Source: Actinomycetota bacterium (lineage in GTDB: Bacteria > Actinomycetota > Thermoleophilia > Gaiellales > Gaiellaceae). From it: 50,423 nt of DNA. The stretch covers positions 1-50,423 of the forward strand of contig VAXH01000082.1 of the NCBI GenBank assembly GCA_005883955.1, written 5' to 3'. The notes below the pieces were generated by a model, which searched no databases, was not told where the DNA came from, and saw only the letters and a program-made list of their open reading frames with translations. Positions 26,808-33,973 of this stretch are shown piece by piece. A program made the translations under genes and the position numbers. Numbering within the stretch: the stretch's first letter is position 1; every line of letters starts with the position of its first letter.

Positions 26808-27236
26808 CTATTCGAATACGAGCGCGGTCGCGCCCTCGATCTTCGCAACTTCGACGCGCGCGCCGGGCTCGAGCGTCTGCTCCTCGAAGAAAGCGCGTGC
26901 CGACCACTCCTCGCCGCCGATCCGGACACGGCCGCCGTTTGCATCCACGCGCTGAAGCACGAGCGCCTTCGTGCCGACGAGGGCGGCGGTCCCGGTCCGC
27001 GTCAGCGCGGGCATGCGGATGTGCCGCCGCGCGATCGGCCGCAGGAAGGCGAGCGAGCTGAGCGAGACTGCGATGAAGACGATCAGCTCCAGGACGATCC
27101 CGCCACCGACCCCGGCCGCGATCGCCGCGCCGACGGCCGCGACGGCGACCGGCCCGAGGAAGAAGAGACCCGGCGTGAGCAGTTCGCCGATGGCCAGAAG
27201 AACCGCGGCGATCAGCCAGAGGGCGAGACCCGTCAC
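26808..27236 (-). CDS. NfeD-family membrane protein
   Basis: 142 residues: two or three membrane helices (about 3-20, 25-45, 48-66) and a C-terminal OB-fold-like soluble domain with GTKALVLQRVDANGGRVRIG and EEWSARAF, the characteristic NfeD C-terminal domain. It is the short form without the N-terminal serine-protease domain. GTG at 27236. The SPFH gene follows at once; the pair is thought to act together at the membrane (established for the families). Confidence 0.9.
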   Translation of the reverse strand: MTGLALWLIAAVLLAIGELLTPGLFFLGPVAVAAVGAAIAAGVGGGIVLELIVFIAVSLSSLAFLRPIARRHIRMPALTRTGTAALVGTKALVLQRVDANGGRVRIGGEEWSARAFFEEQTLEPGARVEVAKIEGATALVFE

Positions 27237-27260
27237 GGCTCAAAGTGTGTCACGTTGACT

Positions 27261-27938
27261 TCAGTGCAGGCCGAGCGCGGCCGGGAGCGCTCTGAGGTCG
27301 GTCAGCTTCTCGTCGACCTCCGGGTAGCGGTTCTCGCGGTCGAGGAGGAGGCCTCGCATGCCGGCCGCCTCCGCGCCTTCGATGTCGTCCTCGATCGAGT
27401 CGCCGACCATCACCGCGGCGGCCGGCTCGACCTCGAGCCGCTCGAGCGCCGCTTGGAAGATCGTCGGATGCGGCTTCGTCTTGCCGTGGACGCCGGAACT
27501 GACCGCGGCGTCGACGTCGAGCCCGTGATGCCTGACGAACTCGTCGAGGTTGCGCCCGGTGTTCGAGACCAGGCCGAGCTTGAGCCGGTGCGCGCGGAGC
27601 TCAACCAGCGTCGGCAGGACGTCGTCGAAGAGCTGGAAGTTATGCGCGTGCTCCCAGGCGCGGGTCATCTCGACCGCACACTCGTACGCACGGTCGGAGT
27701 TACCGCCCATGCCGCGGATGATCTGCTCGGTGAACAGGACCCAGACCTGCTCGTCGTGATCGAGTTCCGGATGCCGCTCGAGCGTCGAGACAGCGTGAGC
27801 GCGCGCCTCGCCGTAGCGAGCGGGATCGAGCTCGAGGCCGAAGCGCCGGCCGAGACGTTGGTAGCCCTCCGGCCCGAGGTCGGGCCCCGGTTTGGCGATC
27901 GTGAAGTCGACGTCGAAGAGGACGGCGCGGAGGGGCAT
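27261..27938 (-). CDS. HAD-superfamily hydrolase
   Basis: Probable phosphatase of the haloacid dehalogenase superfamily. All four motifs are present: I FDVDFTI with the nucleophile Asp and acid Asp; II LVSNTG; III KTKPHP; IV MVGDSIEDDIEGA. A helical cap lies between I and II. ATG at 27938 (MPLRAVLFDVDFT) is clearly right because motif I begins directly after it; 225 residues. The substrate is unknown. Its first 38 bases overlap, on the opposite strand, the 5' end of the divergent MFS gene. Confidence 0.9.
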   Translation of the reverse strand: MPLRAVLFDVDFTIAKPGPDLGPEGYQRLGRRFGLELDPARYGEARAHAVSTLERHPELDHDEQVWVLFTEQIIRGMGGNSDRAYECAVEMTRAWEHAHNFQLFDDVLPTLVELRAHRLKLGLVSNTGRNLDEFVRHHGLDVDAAVSSGVHGKTKPHPTIFQAALERLEVEPAAAVMVGDSIEDDIEGAEAAGMRGLLLDRENRYPEVDEKLTDLRALPAALGLH

Positions 27939-29121
27939 CACCAGGCGCCGCGATTTTCGGCTGTTGTTCGCGGGCCAAGCGGTCTCGCTGGTCGGCGATG
28001 CGGCCTTCCTGACCGCGCTCGGCTGGAAGACGTTCACGATCGCGGGTGCCGGCAAGATCGGCCTCGTTCTCTCGGTTCAAGGTGCCGGCCTGCTGACGAC
28101 GCTGTTGATCGGCGGTGCGCTCGCCGATCGCTACGAGCGTCGTCGGATGATGATCCTCTCCGACGTCTGGCGATTCGTCGCCGTCGGCACGCTCGCCGGC
28201 CTTGACGCAACCGGTCACCTCGGCCTGGCCTCGCTCGTCGTCCTCGCGGGCATCGCCGGGCTGGGCGACGGGCTGTTCTATCCAGCCGTCGGCGGGATCA
28301 TCCCGCTCGTCGTCGACCCCCTGCACCTTCCCTCGGCGAACGCGCTGATGGGAGTCGCCCGCTGGGGAGGTTTCGTGGTCGGGCCGGCGCTGGCGGGATT
28401 CCTCTACCACGGCGCGGGCTCGGCCTGGGTCTTCGCGATCGACGCGGTTTCCTTCCTCGTCTCGGGAGCACTGATGCTGCTCGCGCGGCCGCGGGCGGTC
28501 GACGTGGAGCCGAGCGTCGGGACACTGGGGGAAATCCGCGAGGGCGCAAGCTACGTCGCCCGGATCCCGTGGCTCTGGGTGACGATTGCCCTCTTCGCCG
28601 TCATCCTGATGCTCCAGCTCGCGCCCCAGCAGGTGCTGCTGCCGAAGCTCGTCAGGGATCACTTCGACCGCGGCGTTGGGTCATATGCCGCACTGTCCGC
28701 GATGGTTGGGGTCGGCACGGTCTGCGGGACGCTGCTCTTCGGGCACCTGCAGCCGCGGCGGCGCCGTGGCGTGATCTCGTACTGGCTCTGGCTGATCAAC
28801 AGCCTCGCGATCGCGGGCATGGCCTTGGCGCCGTGGTATTCGCTCGCCGGGGGGCTTGCGCTCGTACGCGGCGTCTGCATCGGCTTCGGGGTGGCCGTCT
28901 GGGAGACGATGCTCCAGGAGTTGGTGCCGGCGCGCCTGCTCGGCCGCGTGATCAGCCTCGACTTCTTCGGCAGCTTCGGGTTGATGCCGATCGGGCTGGC
29001 TATCTGGGGCGCCATCGCCGGCATCGCCTCGCCGGGCCCGATGATCGCCGCCGGGGCCCTCGTCTCTGCGGGCATGATCACCGTCGTTCTGACTCGTCCC
29101 TGGCTCCGAGCGGTCGAATGA
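27901..29121 (+). CDS. MFS exporter (DHA3/EntS-like)
   Basis: Major facilitator of about 406 residues and 12 helices. The opening RRRDFRLLFAGQAVSLVGDAAF and the loop GGALADRYERRRMMILSD are typical of the DHA3-type drug or siderophore exporters. The second half has QELVPARLLGRVISLDFFGSFGLM, also family-like. No start codon exists closer than GTG at 27901, so the gene's 5' end must overlap the divergent HAD gene by 38 bases; a TTG at 27892 is the alternative. A 51-residue gene overlaps its stop by four bases (ATGA). Confidence 0.85.
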   Translation: MKSTSKRTARRGITRRRDFRLLFAGQAVSLVGDAAFLTALGWKTFTIAGAGKIGLVLSVQGAGLLTTLLIGGALADRYERRRMMILSDVWRFVAVGTLAGLDATGHLGLASLVVLAGIAGLGDGLFYPAVGGIIPLVVDPLHLPSANALMGVARWGGFVVGPALAGFLYHGAGSAWVFAIDAVSFLVSGALMLLARPRAVDVEPSVGTLGEIREGASYVARIPWLWVTIALFAVILMLQLAPQQVLLPKLVRDHFDRGVGSYAALSAMVGVGTVCGTLLFGHLQPRRRRGVISYWLWLINSLAIAGMALAPWYSLAGGLALVRGVCIGFGVAVWETMLQELVPARLLGRVISLDFFGSFGLMPIGLAIWGAIAGIASPGPMIAAGALVSAGMITVVLTRPWLRAVE

Positions 29122-29273
29122 CACCTATGTACTGGAAGCCCCGCTACGCGACGCGGGGTCAGAGGCATCGGGCCTGGGTGAAGCAGCAGGCCCGCCGGGA
29201 AGAGGCCCTGCGCAAGGCACCACGCAGTTCCCCGTTCGCGCGTTTAAGAGGATGGTTCCGGCGGAATATTTGA
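29118..29273 (+). CDS. 51-residue basic protein coupled to MFS gene
   Basis: Short gene starting in the ATGA overlap with the MFS stop; an in-frame ATG at 29127 is also possible. The product (MTPMYWKPRYATRGQRHRAW then KQQARREEALRKAP) is highly basic, about one third Arg/Lys, with several Trp/Tyr and no membrane segment. No family is recognised. The coupling argues that it is real and made in step with the exporter. Confidence 0.5.
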   Translation: MTPMYWKPRYATRGQRHRAWVKQQARREEALRKAPRSSPFARLRGWFRRNI

Positions 29274-29321
29274 GCCCGCAAGTTTCGTTCTAGGTAGTCG
29301 TAAACGGAACAAGGAGATTCC

Positions 29322-29837
29322 ATGTCCTACGGACTCTTGCTGCTGCGCGTGGTCGTGGGTGGAACGATGTTCTCGCACGGCGCGCAGAAGCTCCTCGGCT
29401 GGTTCGGCGGTCCGGGGCTGCGCGGAACTGCCGGCTTCTTCGAATCGCTCGGATGGCGGATGCCGCTTGCCTTGGCGTTCCTCGCCGGTCTCGCCGAGAC
29501 GAGCGGCGTGGCGTTCGCAGTCGGCTTGGTGACGCCGCTCGCGGCGCTCGGCATCGCGGTCGTGATGCTGAACGCGATCTTCGTCGTCCACTGGCGGAAC
29601 GGCTTTTTCAACGGCAACGGCGGGCTCGAGTTTCCGCTGACGCTCGCGACGGTCGCCGTCACGGTCGCGGCCACCGGCCCCGGCCGCTTCTCGATCGACC
29701 GGCTGATCGGCTGGGACGACAACATCAGCGGCGTCTGGTGGGGCGTCGGCGTCGCCGCCGCCGCGGTGGCGATCTCGTTCGTGACCGTGACCGTGCTCCG
29801 GCACCGCGAGTCGATGCAGGAACAGCCGGCCGCGTGA
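29322..29837 (+). CDS. DoxX-family membrane protein
   Basis: 171-residue, four-helix membrane protein of the DoxX family (redox or thiol-stress-associated in some bacteria). Seen: LLLLRVVVGGTMFSHGAQKLLG followed by GGPGLRGTAGFFESLG, the family hallmark, then hydrophobic segments at about 50-68, 72-90, 105-120 and a final helix at 140-160. AAGGAG at 29311-29316 is five bases before the ATG, the best ribosome binding site in this region. A GC hairpin follows the stop. Confidence 0.9.
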   Translation: MSYGLLLLRVVVGGTMFSHGAQKLLGWFGGPGLRGTAGFFESLGWRMPLALAFLAGLAETSGVAFAVGLVTPLAALGIAVVMLNAIFVVHWRNGFFNGNGGLEFPLTLATVAVTVAATGPGRFSIDRLIGWDDNISGVWWGVGVAAAAVAISFVTVTVLRHRESMQEQPAA

Positions 29838-29841
29838 CCCT

Positions 29842-29867
29842 GCGGGGGGGCCAACCGGCTCCCCCGC
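29842..29867 (+). terminator. GC hairpin between doxX-like gene and tRNA-Pro
   Basis: GCGGGGG (29842-29848) pairs with CCCCCGC (29861-29867) around a small inner stem. Only a weak T content follows (TTCGCTAATCTGTT), so it is a probable but not canonical terminator. Confidence 0.45.
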
Positions 29868-29887
29868 TTCGCTAATCTGTTCGACCT

Positions 29888-29961
29888 CGGGGTGTGGCGC
29901 AGCCTGGTAGCGCGCTCCGTTCGGGTCGGAGAGGTCCCCAGTTCAAATCTGGGCACCCCGA
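29888..29961 (+). tRNA. tRNA-Pro (CGG)
   Basis: Complete cloverleaf: acceptor arms CGGGGTG and CACCCCG, anticodon stem CTCCG/CGGAG with loop TTCGGGT giving anticodon CGG, T-arm CCCAG-TTCAAAT-CTGGG and discriminator A at 29961. The CCA is not encoded in the window (sequence continues TTTGAG). Confidence 0.97.
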
Positions 29962-29967
29962 TTTGAG

Positions 29968-30007
29968 CATGGGGGAAACCGTGTTTCCCCCATGAGCCCC
30001 CCTCTTC
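29968..30007 (-). repeat. REP-like element type B, copy 2 (after tRNA-Pro)
   Basis: 35 of 40 positions match the element at 9996-10035. It contains a perfect hairpin: ATGGGGGAAAC (29969-29979) and GTTTCCCCCAT (29983-29993) with a three-base loop. It lies between tRNA-Pro and the convergent alpha/beta hydrolase, where it could also serve as a bidirectional transcription end. Confidence 0.7.
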
Positions 30008-30069
30008 TTCGAGCTACGACGCATCCGGTTCTTCGCCTGCGCCGGAATGAATCCGGCTGCTGCCCACGA

Positions 30070-30918
30070 CTACGACCCAAGAAAGGTTTCGATCGCCTCG
30101 GCGCAGAGGTCGGGGCGTTCGCCGATCAGCAGATGGCCGCAGTCGGCGATCACGCGCAGCGGTGCGTCGAGTCGACGCGCGAACTCGAAAGCGTCGACGA
30201 GCCGGAGCTGGTTGTCGCGCGCGCCCCAGAGGACGAGCGTCGGGCAGCGCAGCTCGTGCAGCTCTTGCCGGGCGTCGTCGGCCACGACCGCCCGGGCTGC
30301 GCTGACCGAGTCGCTCGTCAGCCGCGTGCCCTCGAGGAAGCCTTGTACGGCCTCGGGCGACAGGATCAAAGGGTCGGACGCGCCCCAGTGGCCGAAGACC
30401 GCGTAGCGCAGAAACGGGCTGCCGGCGACGGAATCCGCCCACGGCGCGACGAGCCGACGGGGCCCGATGATCCCGAGGATTCGCAATCCATACCGCGCTC
30501 GGCGCGACGTCGACGAGATCCCGGCGGCGGCGGCGAGCACGATCGCGTTGACGTCGTCCGGGCGCCTCAGCGCCAACCGCAAGGCGACGAGGGCGCCGAG
30601 CGAGTGCCCGACGAAAGCCGCGGGCAGAGCCCGCTCCCGCTCGGCGATCAGGCCGACCCGCTCGGCGAAGACCGAGAGGTTCGGAACCGCGGGCAGAGGT
30701 GTCGAGAATCCATGCCCGGGCAGCTCCGGGACGAGCACGCGGCGCGTCTGAGCAAGGAGCGGGCCGACGTCGACCCAGTTCGCGGCACAGCCGCCGAGGC
30801 CATGGACGAGCACGACCGGCTCGCCGTCGGCCGGTCCCCCCACGAGGTAGCGCAGCCGGCAGCCCTTCGCTTCGGCGAAGCGCTCCTCGAAGCCGGCGTT
30901 CGACATTGCGTCCGTCAC
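30070..30918 (-). CDS. Alpha/beta-fold hydrolase
   Basis: Hydrolase with the catalytic triad of the alpha/beta fold: nucleophile Ser in FVGHSLGAL, Asp in LWGARDNQLR and His in IADCGHLLIG. The early VVLVHGLGGCAANW holds the oxyanion-hole HG. 282 residues, the usual size for esterase, C-C hydrolase or haloperoxidase-type members; substrate unknown. GTG at 30918 or ATG at 30906 may start translation. The start region overlaps the -35 box of a divergent promoter for a candidate small RNA. Confidence 0.88.
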   Translation of the reverse strand: MTDAMSNAGFEERFAEAKGCRLRYLVGGPADGEPVVLVHGLGGCAANWVDVGPLLAQTRRVLVPELPGHGFSTPLPAVPNLSVFAERVGLIAERERALPAAFVGHSLGALVALRLALRRPDDVNAIVLAAAAGISSTSRRARYGLRILGIIGPRRLVAPWADSVAGSPFLRYAVFGHWGASDPLILSPEAVQGFLEGTRLTSDSVSAARAVVADDARQELHELRCPTLVLWGARDNQLRLVDAFEFARRLDAPLRVIADCGHLLIGERPDLCAEAIETFLGS

Positions 30919-30934
30919 GCAGGCAAACTATTCT
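30906..30934 (+). promoter_or_regulatory. Candidate promoter for the small RNA
   Basis: TTGCGT (30906-30911) and TATTCT (30929-30934) are separated by exactly 17 bases, a reasonable housekeeping sigma-factor promoter. It would start transcription near 30941, ahead of a short region that ends in an intrinsic terminator. Confidence 0.5.
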
Positions 30935-30940
30935 CCGACG

Positions 30941-31042
30941 TGATGGATTACTCGGGAGGGCAGGGACTTTGATTCCTGCCGACAACAACATGGGAGCCGC
31001 TCGATGAGCTCGTTTGGCCAGTGTGCCGACGAGCTTTTTTTG
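30941..31042 (+). ncRNA. Candidate small RNA or attenuated leader
   Basis: A stretch of about 100 bases without an open frame, bounded by a promoter-like pair and an intrinsic terminator. It contains a first hairpin (arms GGCAGGGA 30959-30966 and TTCCTGCC 30973-30980) and the terminator hairpin. It matches no RNA family I recognise. It is either a free small RNA or a leader whose terminator controls the 56-residue gene at 31124. Confidence 0.5.
31007..31042 (+). terminator. Intrinsic terminator
   Basis: AGCTCGT (31007-31013) pairs with ACGAGCT (31029-31035), extended by an inner GGC/GCC, and the last stem base begins a run of seven T (31035-31041). This is the clearest rho-independent terminator in the window. 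Confidence 0.85.
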
Positions 31043-31072
31043 TGCTGCCACGCGAAGCGATGGGACAAACTA

Positions 31073-31104
31073 GCTCCGCGGGAAATGCGGAGCATTTTCC
31101 GCGG
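31073..31104 (+). promoter_or_regulatory. Two mutually exclusive hairpins ahead of the 56-residue gene
   Basis: One fold pairs GCTCCGC (31073-31079) with GCGGAGC (31087-31093). The other pairs 31076-31088 with 31092-31104 as a 13-bp stem with one G-T wobble and a three-base loop. They share bases and cannot coexist. The GGAGG of the next gene is at 31115-31119, ten bases beyond. Confidence 0.5.
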
Positions 31105-31123
31105 TTAGCCGCAGGGAGGTCAA

Positions 31124-31294
31124 ATGCCGAACCACCTGACGCCCGATGAGCTTTCGAAGGAGCTCGGAATCGATCGCCAAGAGGTGATCAAGGTCTGCGT
31201 CCAGGAGTCGATCCCGATCTATCAGGGCAAGATCGACAAGACGCTGTTCCAGGCTCAGCTCCAGGCGCTAGGCGCGATGCCGCAACATCACTAA
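31124..31294 (+). CDS. 56-residue helix-turn-helix-like protein
   Basis: Short gene with an excellent ribosome site (GGAGG at 31115-31119) and ATG at 31124. The product starts MPNHLTPDELSKELGIDR and continues with VIKVCVQESIPIYQGKIDK, ending QALGAMPQHH. The LSKELGIDRQEVIKVC pattern looks like a small helix-turn-helix, similar in style to the IF2_N or excisionase-like fold; this is pattern reading, not a family match. It follows the candidate small RNA and alternative hairpins, so it may be under leader control. It is convergent with Ku. Confidence 0.72.
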   Translation: MPNHLTPDELSKELGIDRQEVIKVCVQESIPIYQGKIDKTLFQAQLQALGAMPQHH

Positions 31295-31311
31295 CCCGCT
31301 CCTGGCACGCC

Positions 31312-32187
31312 TTACTTGCGTGCCGCGACTTTGCGACGGGAGCCGCCCGACGAGGCGGCTTTCGTCTTCTTGGCAGCCGCCTTGCCCGGCTGCTTGCCCT
31401 GCGCCTCGGCGACGCTCGCCCGGAGCGCCTCCATCAGGTCGACGACCGGCGCCTTCTCCTCGATCGGCTCGGGCGCGGCGATCTCCTCGCCTGCGAGCTT
31501 CGCCTCGAGCAGCGCCTTCAGATCGCGCCGGTAGTCGCTCACGAGCTCTTCCGGATCGAAGTCGGCCGCCAGGCTGCCGATCACCTGGCGCGCCAGCTCG
31601 AGCTCGGCGTCCTTGACGTCGACCTCCTCGACGGCCTCTTCGATCTCGGCCTGGGAGCGCACGTCCTCGGCGAGGAAAAGGGTCTCGAGTGCCAGCGCGT
31701 TCCCGTTCGGCCGGATCAAGCAATAGTGCTCGGCGCCCTGGCGGACGAACTTGCCGACGGCGGCCGTGTTCGTCTCCTTCATCGCCTCCAGGAGCAGCAC
31801 GTAGGGCCGTCGCTGCGCGGCCGCATCAGCCGGCGCGAGGAAGTAGGTGCGATCGAAGTAGATCGGGTCGACCTGGTCGAGCTCGACAAAGCGGGTGATT
31901 GCGATCGTTCGCGAGTCGTCGGCTGTCTCGAGCGCCTCGAGGTCGACCTCCTCGACGAAGACAAACTGCCCCTTCGCGACCTCCCAACCCTTGACGATCT
32001 CGTCGTTCGAGACCTCGCGGTCGTGCTGCGGGCACCAGCGCTTGTTCTTGATCGGCGTCCCGCATTCGCGGTGCAGCATCCGGAAGGAGACGTCCGACTG
32101 CCGGGCAGCCGGCTTCGTGGCCAACGCCATCCCGACGGGGATGTTGACCAGGCCGAAGCTGATGGATCCGTTCCAGATCGTTCGCAT
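31312..32187 (-). CDS. ku: Non-homologous end-joining protein Ku
   Basis: Bacterial Ku, a homodimeric ring that binds double-strand DNA ends. The opening MRTIWNGSISFGLVNIPVGM is diagnostic, followed by FRMLHRECGTPIKNKRWCP, and later SLAADFDPEELVSDYR with RDLKALLEAKLAG, the Ku C-terminal minimal domain that contacts LigD. The tail is Lys/Ala/Arg-rich (KAAAKKTKAASS), as in mycobacterial Ku with a basic end. ATG at 32187 gives 291 residues; the longer frame overlaps the divergent acyl-CoA synthetase. No ligD gene is seen in the window; the ligase at 39-41 kb is the replicative NAD-dependent LigA. Confidence 0.95.
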   Translation of the reverse strand: MRTIWNGSISFGLVNIPVGMALATKPAARQSDVSFRMLHRECGTPIKNKRWCPQHDREVSNDEIVKGWEVAKGQFVFVEEVDLEALETADDSRTIAITRFVELDQVDPIYFDRTYFLAPADAAAQRRPYVLLLEAMKETNTAAVGKFVRQGAEHYCLIRPNGNALALETLFLAEDVRSQAEIEEAVEEVDVKDAELELARQVIGSLAADFDPEELVSDYRRDLKALLEAKLAGEEIAAPEPIEEKAPVVDLMEALRASVAEAQGKQPGKAAAKKTKAASSGGSRRKVAARK

Positions 32188-32260
32188 GGGGCTCCGCAAT
32201 TGTAGTGGGATGCAGGAAGTTCGCCGAAACCGACTCGATCCCTCCCGTAAAGTCATCACC

Positions 32261-33973
32261 TTGAGCACAAGCGAGAAGAGGACGATCGTCAGGCTCTGGC
32301 GCGACGCCGTCTCCGAGGAACGCACCGGCTCCGCCTACCTGGCCGAGACCGAGCCTGGCCGCTGGCGGGAGGTCTCATGGGACGAGGCGGCCCGCACGGT
32401 CGACGAGCTCGCGAACGGGCTGCTGGCGCGGGGGATCGGCAAGGGCGACGCCTTCGGGATCGTCAGCCGGACGCGGCTCGAATGGACGCTGTTCGACTTC
32501 GCGCTCGCGCTTGTCGGCGGGATCACGGCGCCCGTCTACCCCGACAGCTCGGCCAACGAGGCTGCATACGTGCTTCAACACTCCGAGGCGGTCGGCGTGT
32601 TGGTGGAGAACGAGAAGCAGCGCGCGAAGGTCGAGCCCCTCGAGTTGCCGCACGTTCTGACGCTCCGGGATCTGGACGCCCTACGAGCCGACGGCATCGC
32701 GTTTGGGCAGGAGCACCCTAAAGCGCTCGACGCGGCGGCCACCGCGATCGGCGAAGACGATCTCTACACCTACATCTACACGTCTGGGACGACCGGCCGG
32801 CCGAAGGGCTGCATGATCCGCCATCGCAATTACTACGCGATGACCTCGTCGATCGAGCGGATCGAGGATCTCGGGCTCGGCGACGACGTGATGCTGCTTT
32901 ACCTGCCGCTCGCGCACAACTTCGGGCGACTGATGACGCTTTGGGGCGCCTACTCCGGCTTCACGATCGCGTTCTGCCCCGATCCCCACGCAGTTGTCGA
33001 CGCCTTGCCCCAGGTCCGCCCCACGCTGCTCCCCAGCGTGCCGCGGTTCTACGAGAAGGCGCATACCGCGATCACGTCCAAGCTCGAGGCGGCATCGGGA
33101 CCGAGGCGGCTGCTCGCCGACTGGGCGCTCGGCATCGGGCGCCGCGCCAGCGCTCTGCGCCAGCAAGGAAAGCCGCTGCCGCGCGGATTGGCGCTCCAGC
33201 ACCGGATCGCAGACCGGCTCGTCTACTCGAAGGTCAAGGAGCGCTTCGGCGGTCGTCTGCGGATCGGGATCTCGGGCGGAGCGCCACTCGCCAAGGAGAT
33301 CGGGGAGCTCTTCCACGCGCTCGACATGCTGATCTTGGAAGGCTGGGGTTTGACCGAATGCACGACTGCGGCCACCGTCAACAGACCGCGCCACTTCCGC
33401 TTCGGCACGGTCGGTCCGGCGATGCCGGGTGTCGAGGTGAAGGCGGACAACGACGGTGAGCTCCTGATCAAGAGCGAGACGATCTTCGCCGGCTATCTCA
33501 AGGACGAGGAGGCGACGAGGGGTGTGTTGACGAACGACGGCTGGCTCCGCTCGGGCGACGTCGGCGAGATCGACGCAGACGGGTTCGTGACGATCACCGA
33601 CCGCAAGAAGGACATCATCATCACCGCAAGCGGCAAGAACGTAGCCCCTCAGAACATCGAGAATTCGCTCAAGGCCTCGCGCTACGTCTCGCAAGCGCTC
33701 GTCGTCGGCGATCGCCGACCATACGTGACCGCCCTGATCACCCTGGACGAAGCGGAGGTCGGGAAGGCAAACGGCGACGTGCAAGCGCTCGTCGAGCAGG
33801 CGGTCGAGAACGTCAACCGCGACCTGTCGCGCTACGAGCAGATCAAGCGCTTCGCAATCGTCTCCCGGGAGTTCAGTTCAGAGCAGGGCGAGGTGACGCC
33901 GACGCTGAAGCTCAAGCGCCGCGTGATCGAGCAGCGCTTCGCCGACGAGATCGAGCGGCTCTACGCGAGCTAG
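32261..33973 (+). CDS. Long-chain acyl-CoA synthetase (AMP-forming)
   Basis: Adenylate-forming enzyme that activates fatty acids to acyl-CoA. Motifs: the P-loop-like YIYTSGTTGRPKGCM, LPLAHNFGRL, GGAPLAKEIGELF, the A5-type GWGLTECTTAATVN, and the SGDVGEIDADGFVTITDRKK hinge with IITASGKNVAPQNIE. 570 residues from TTG at 32261 (STSEKRTIVRLW); ATG at 32210 in the same frame adds 17 residues and cannot be excluded. It is divergent from Ku, and its stop overlaps the convergent NlpC/P60 stop by four bases. It fits with the two acyl-CoA dehydrogenases as fatty-acid metabolism, though it is not linked to them. Confidence 0.92.
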   Translation: MSTSEKRTIVRLWRDAVSEERTGSAYLAETEPGRWREVSWDEAARTVDELANGLLARGIGKGDAFGIVSRTRLEWTLFDFALALVGGITAPVYPDSSANEAAYVLQHSEAVGVLVENEKQRAKVEPLELPHVLTLRDLDALRADGIAFGQEHPKALDAAATAIGEDDLYTYIYTSGTTGRPKGCMIRHRNYYAMTSSIERIEDLGLGDDVMLLYLPLAHNFGRLMTLWGAYSGFTIAFCPDPHAVVDALPQVRPTLLPSVPRFYEKAHTAITSKLEAASGPRRLLADWALGIGRRASALRQQGKPLPRGLALQHRIADRLVYSKVKERFGGRLRIGISGGAPLAKEIGELFHALDMLILEGWGLTECTTAATVNRPRHFRFGTVGPAMPGVEVKADNDGELLIKSETIFAGYLKDEEATRGVLTNDGWLRSGDVGEIDADGFVTITDRKKDIIITASGKNVAPQNIENSLKASRYVSQALVVGDRRPYVTALITLDEAEVGKANGDVQALVEQAVENVNRDLSRYEQIKRFAIVSREFSSEQGEVTPTLKLKRRVIEQRFADEIERLYAS

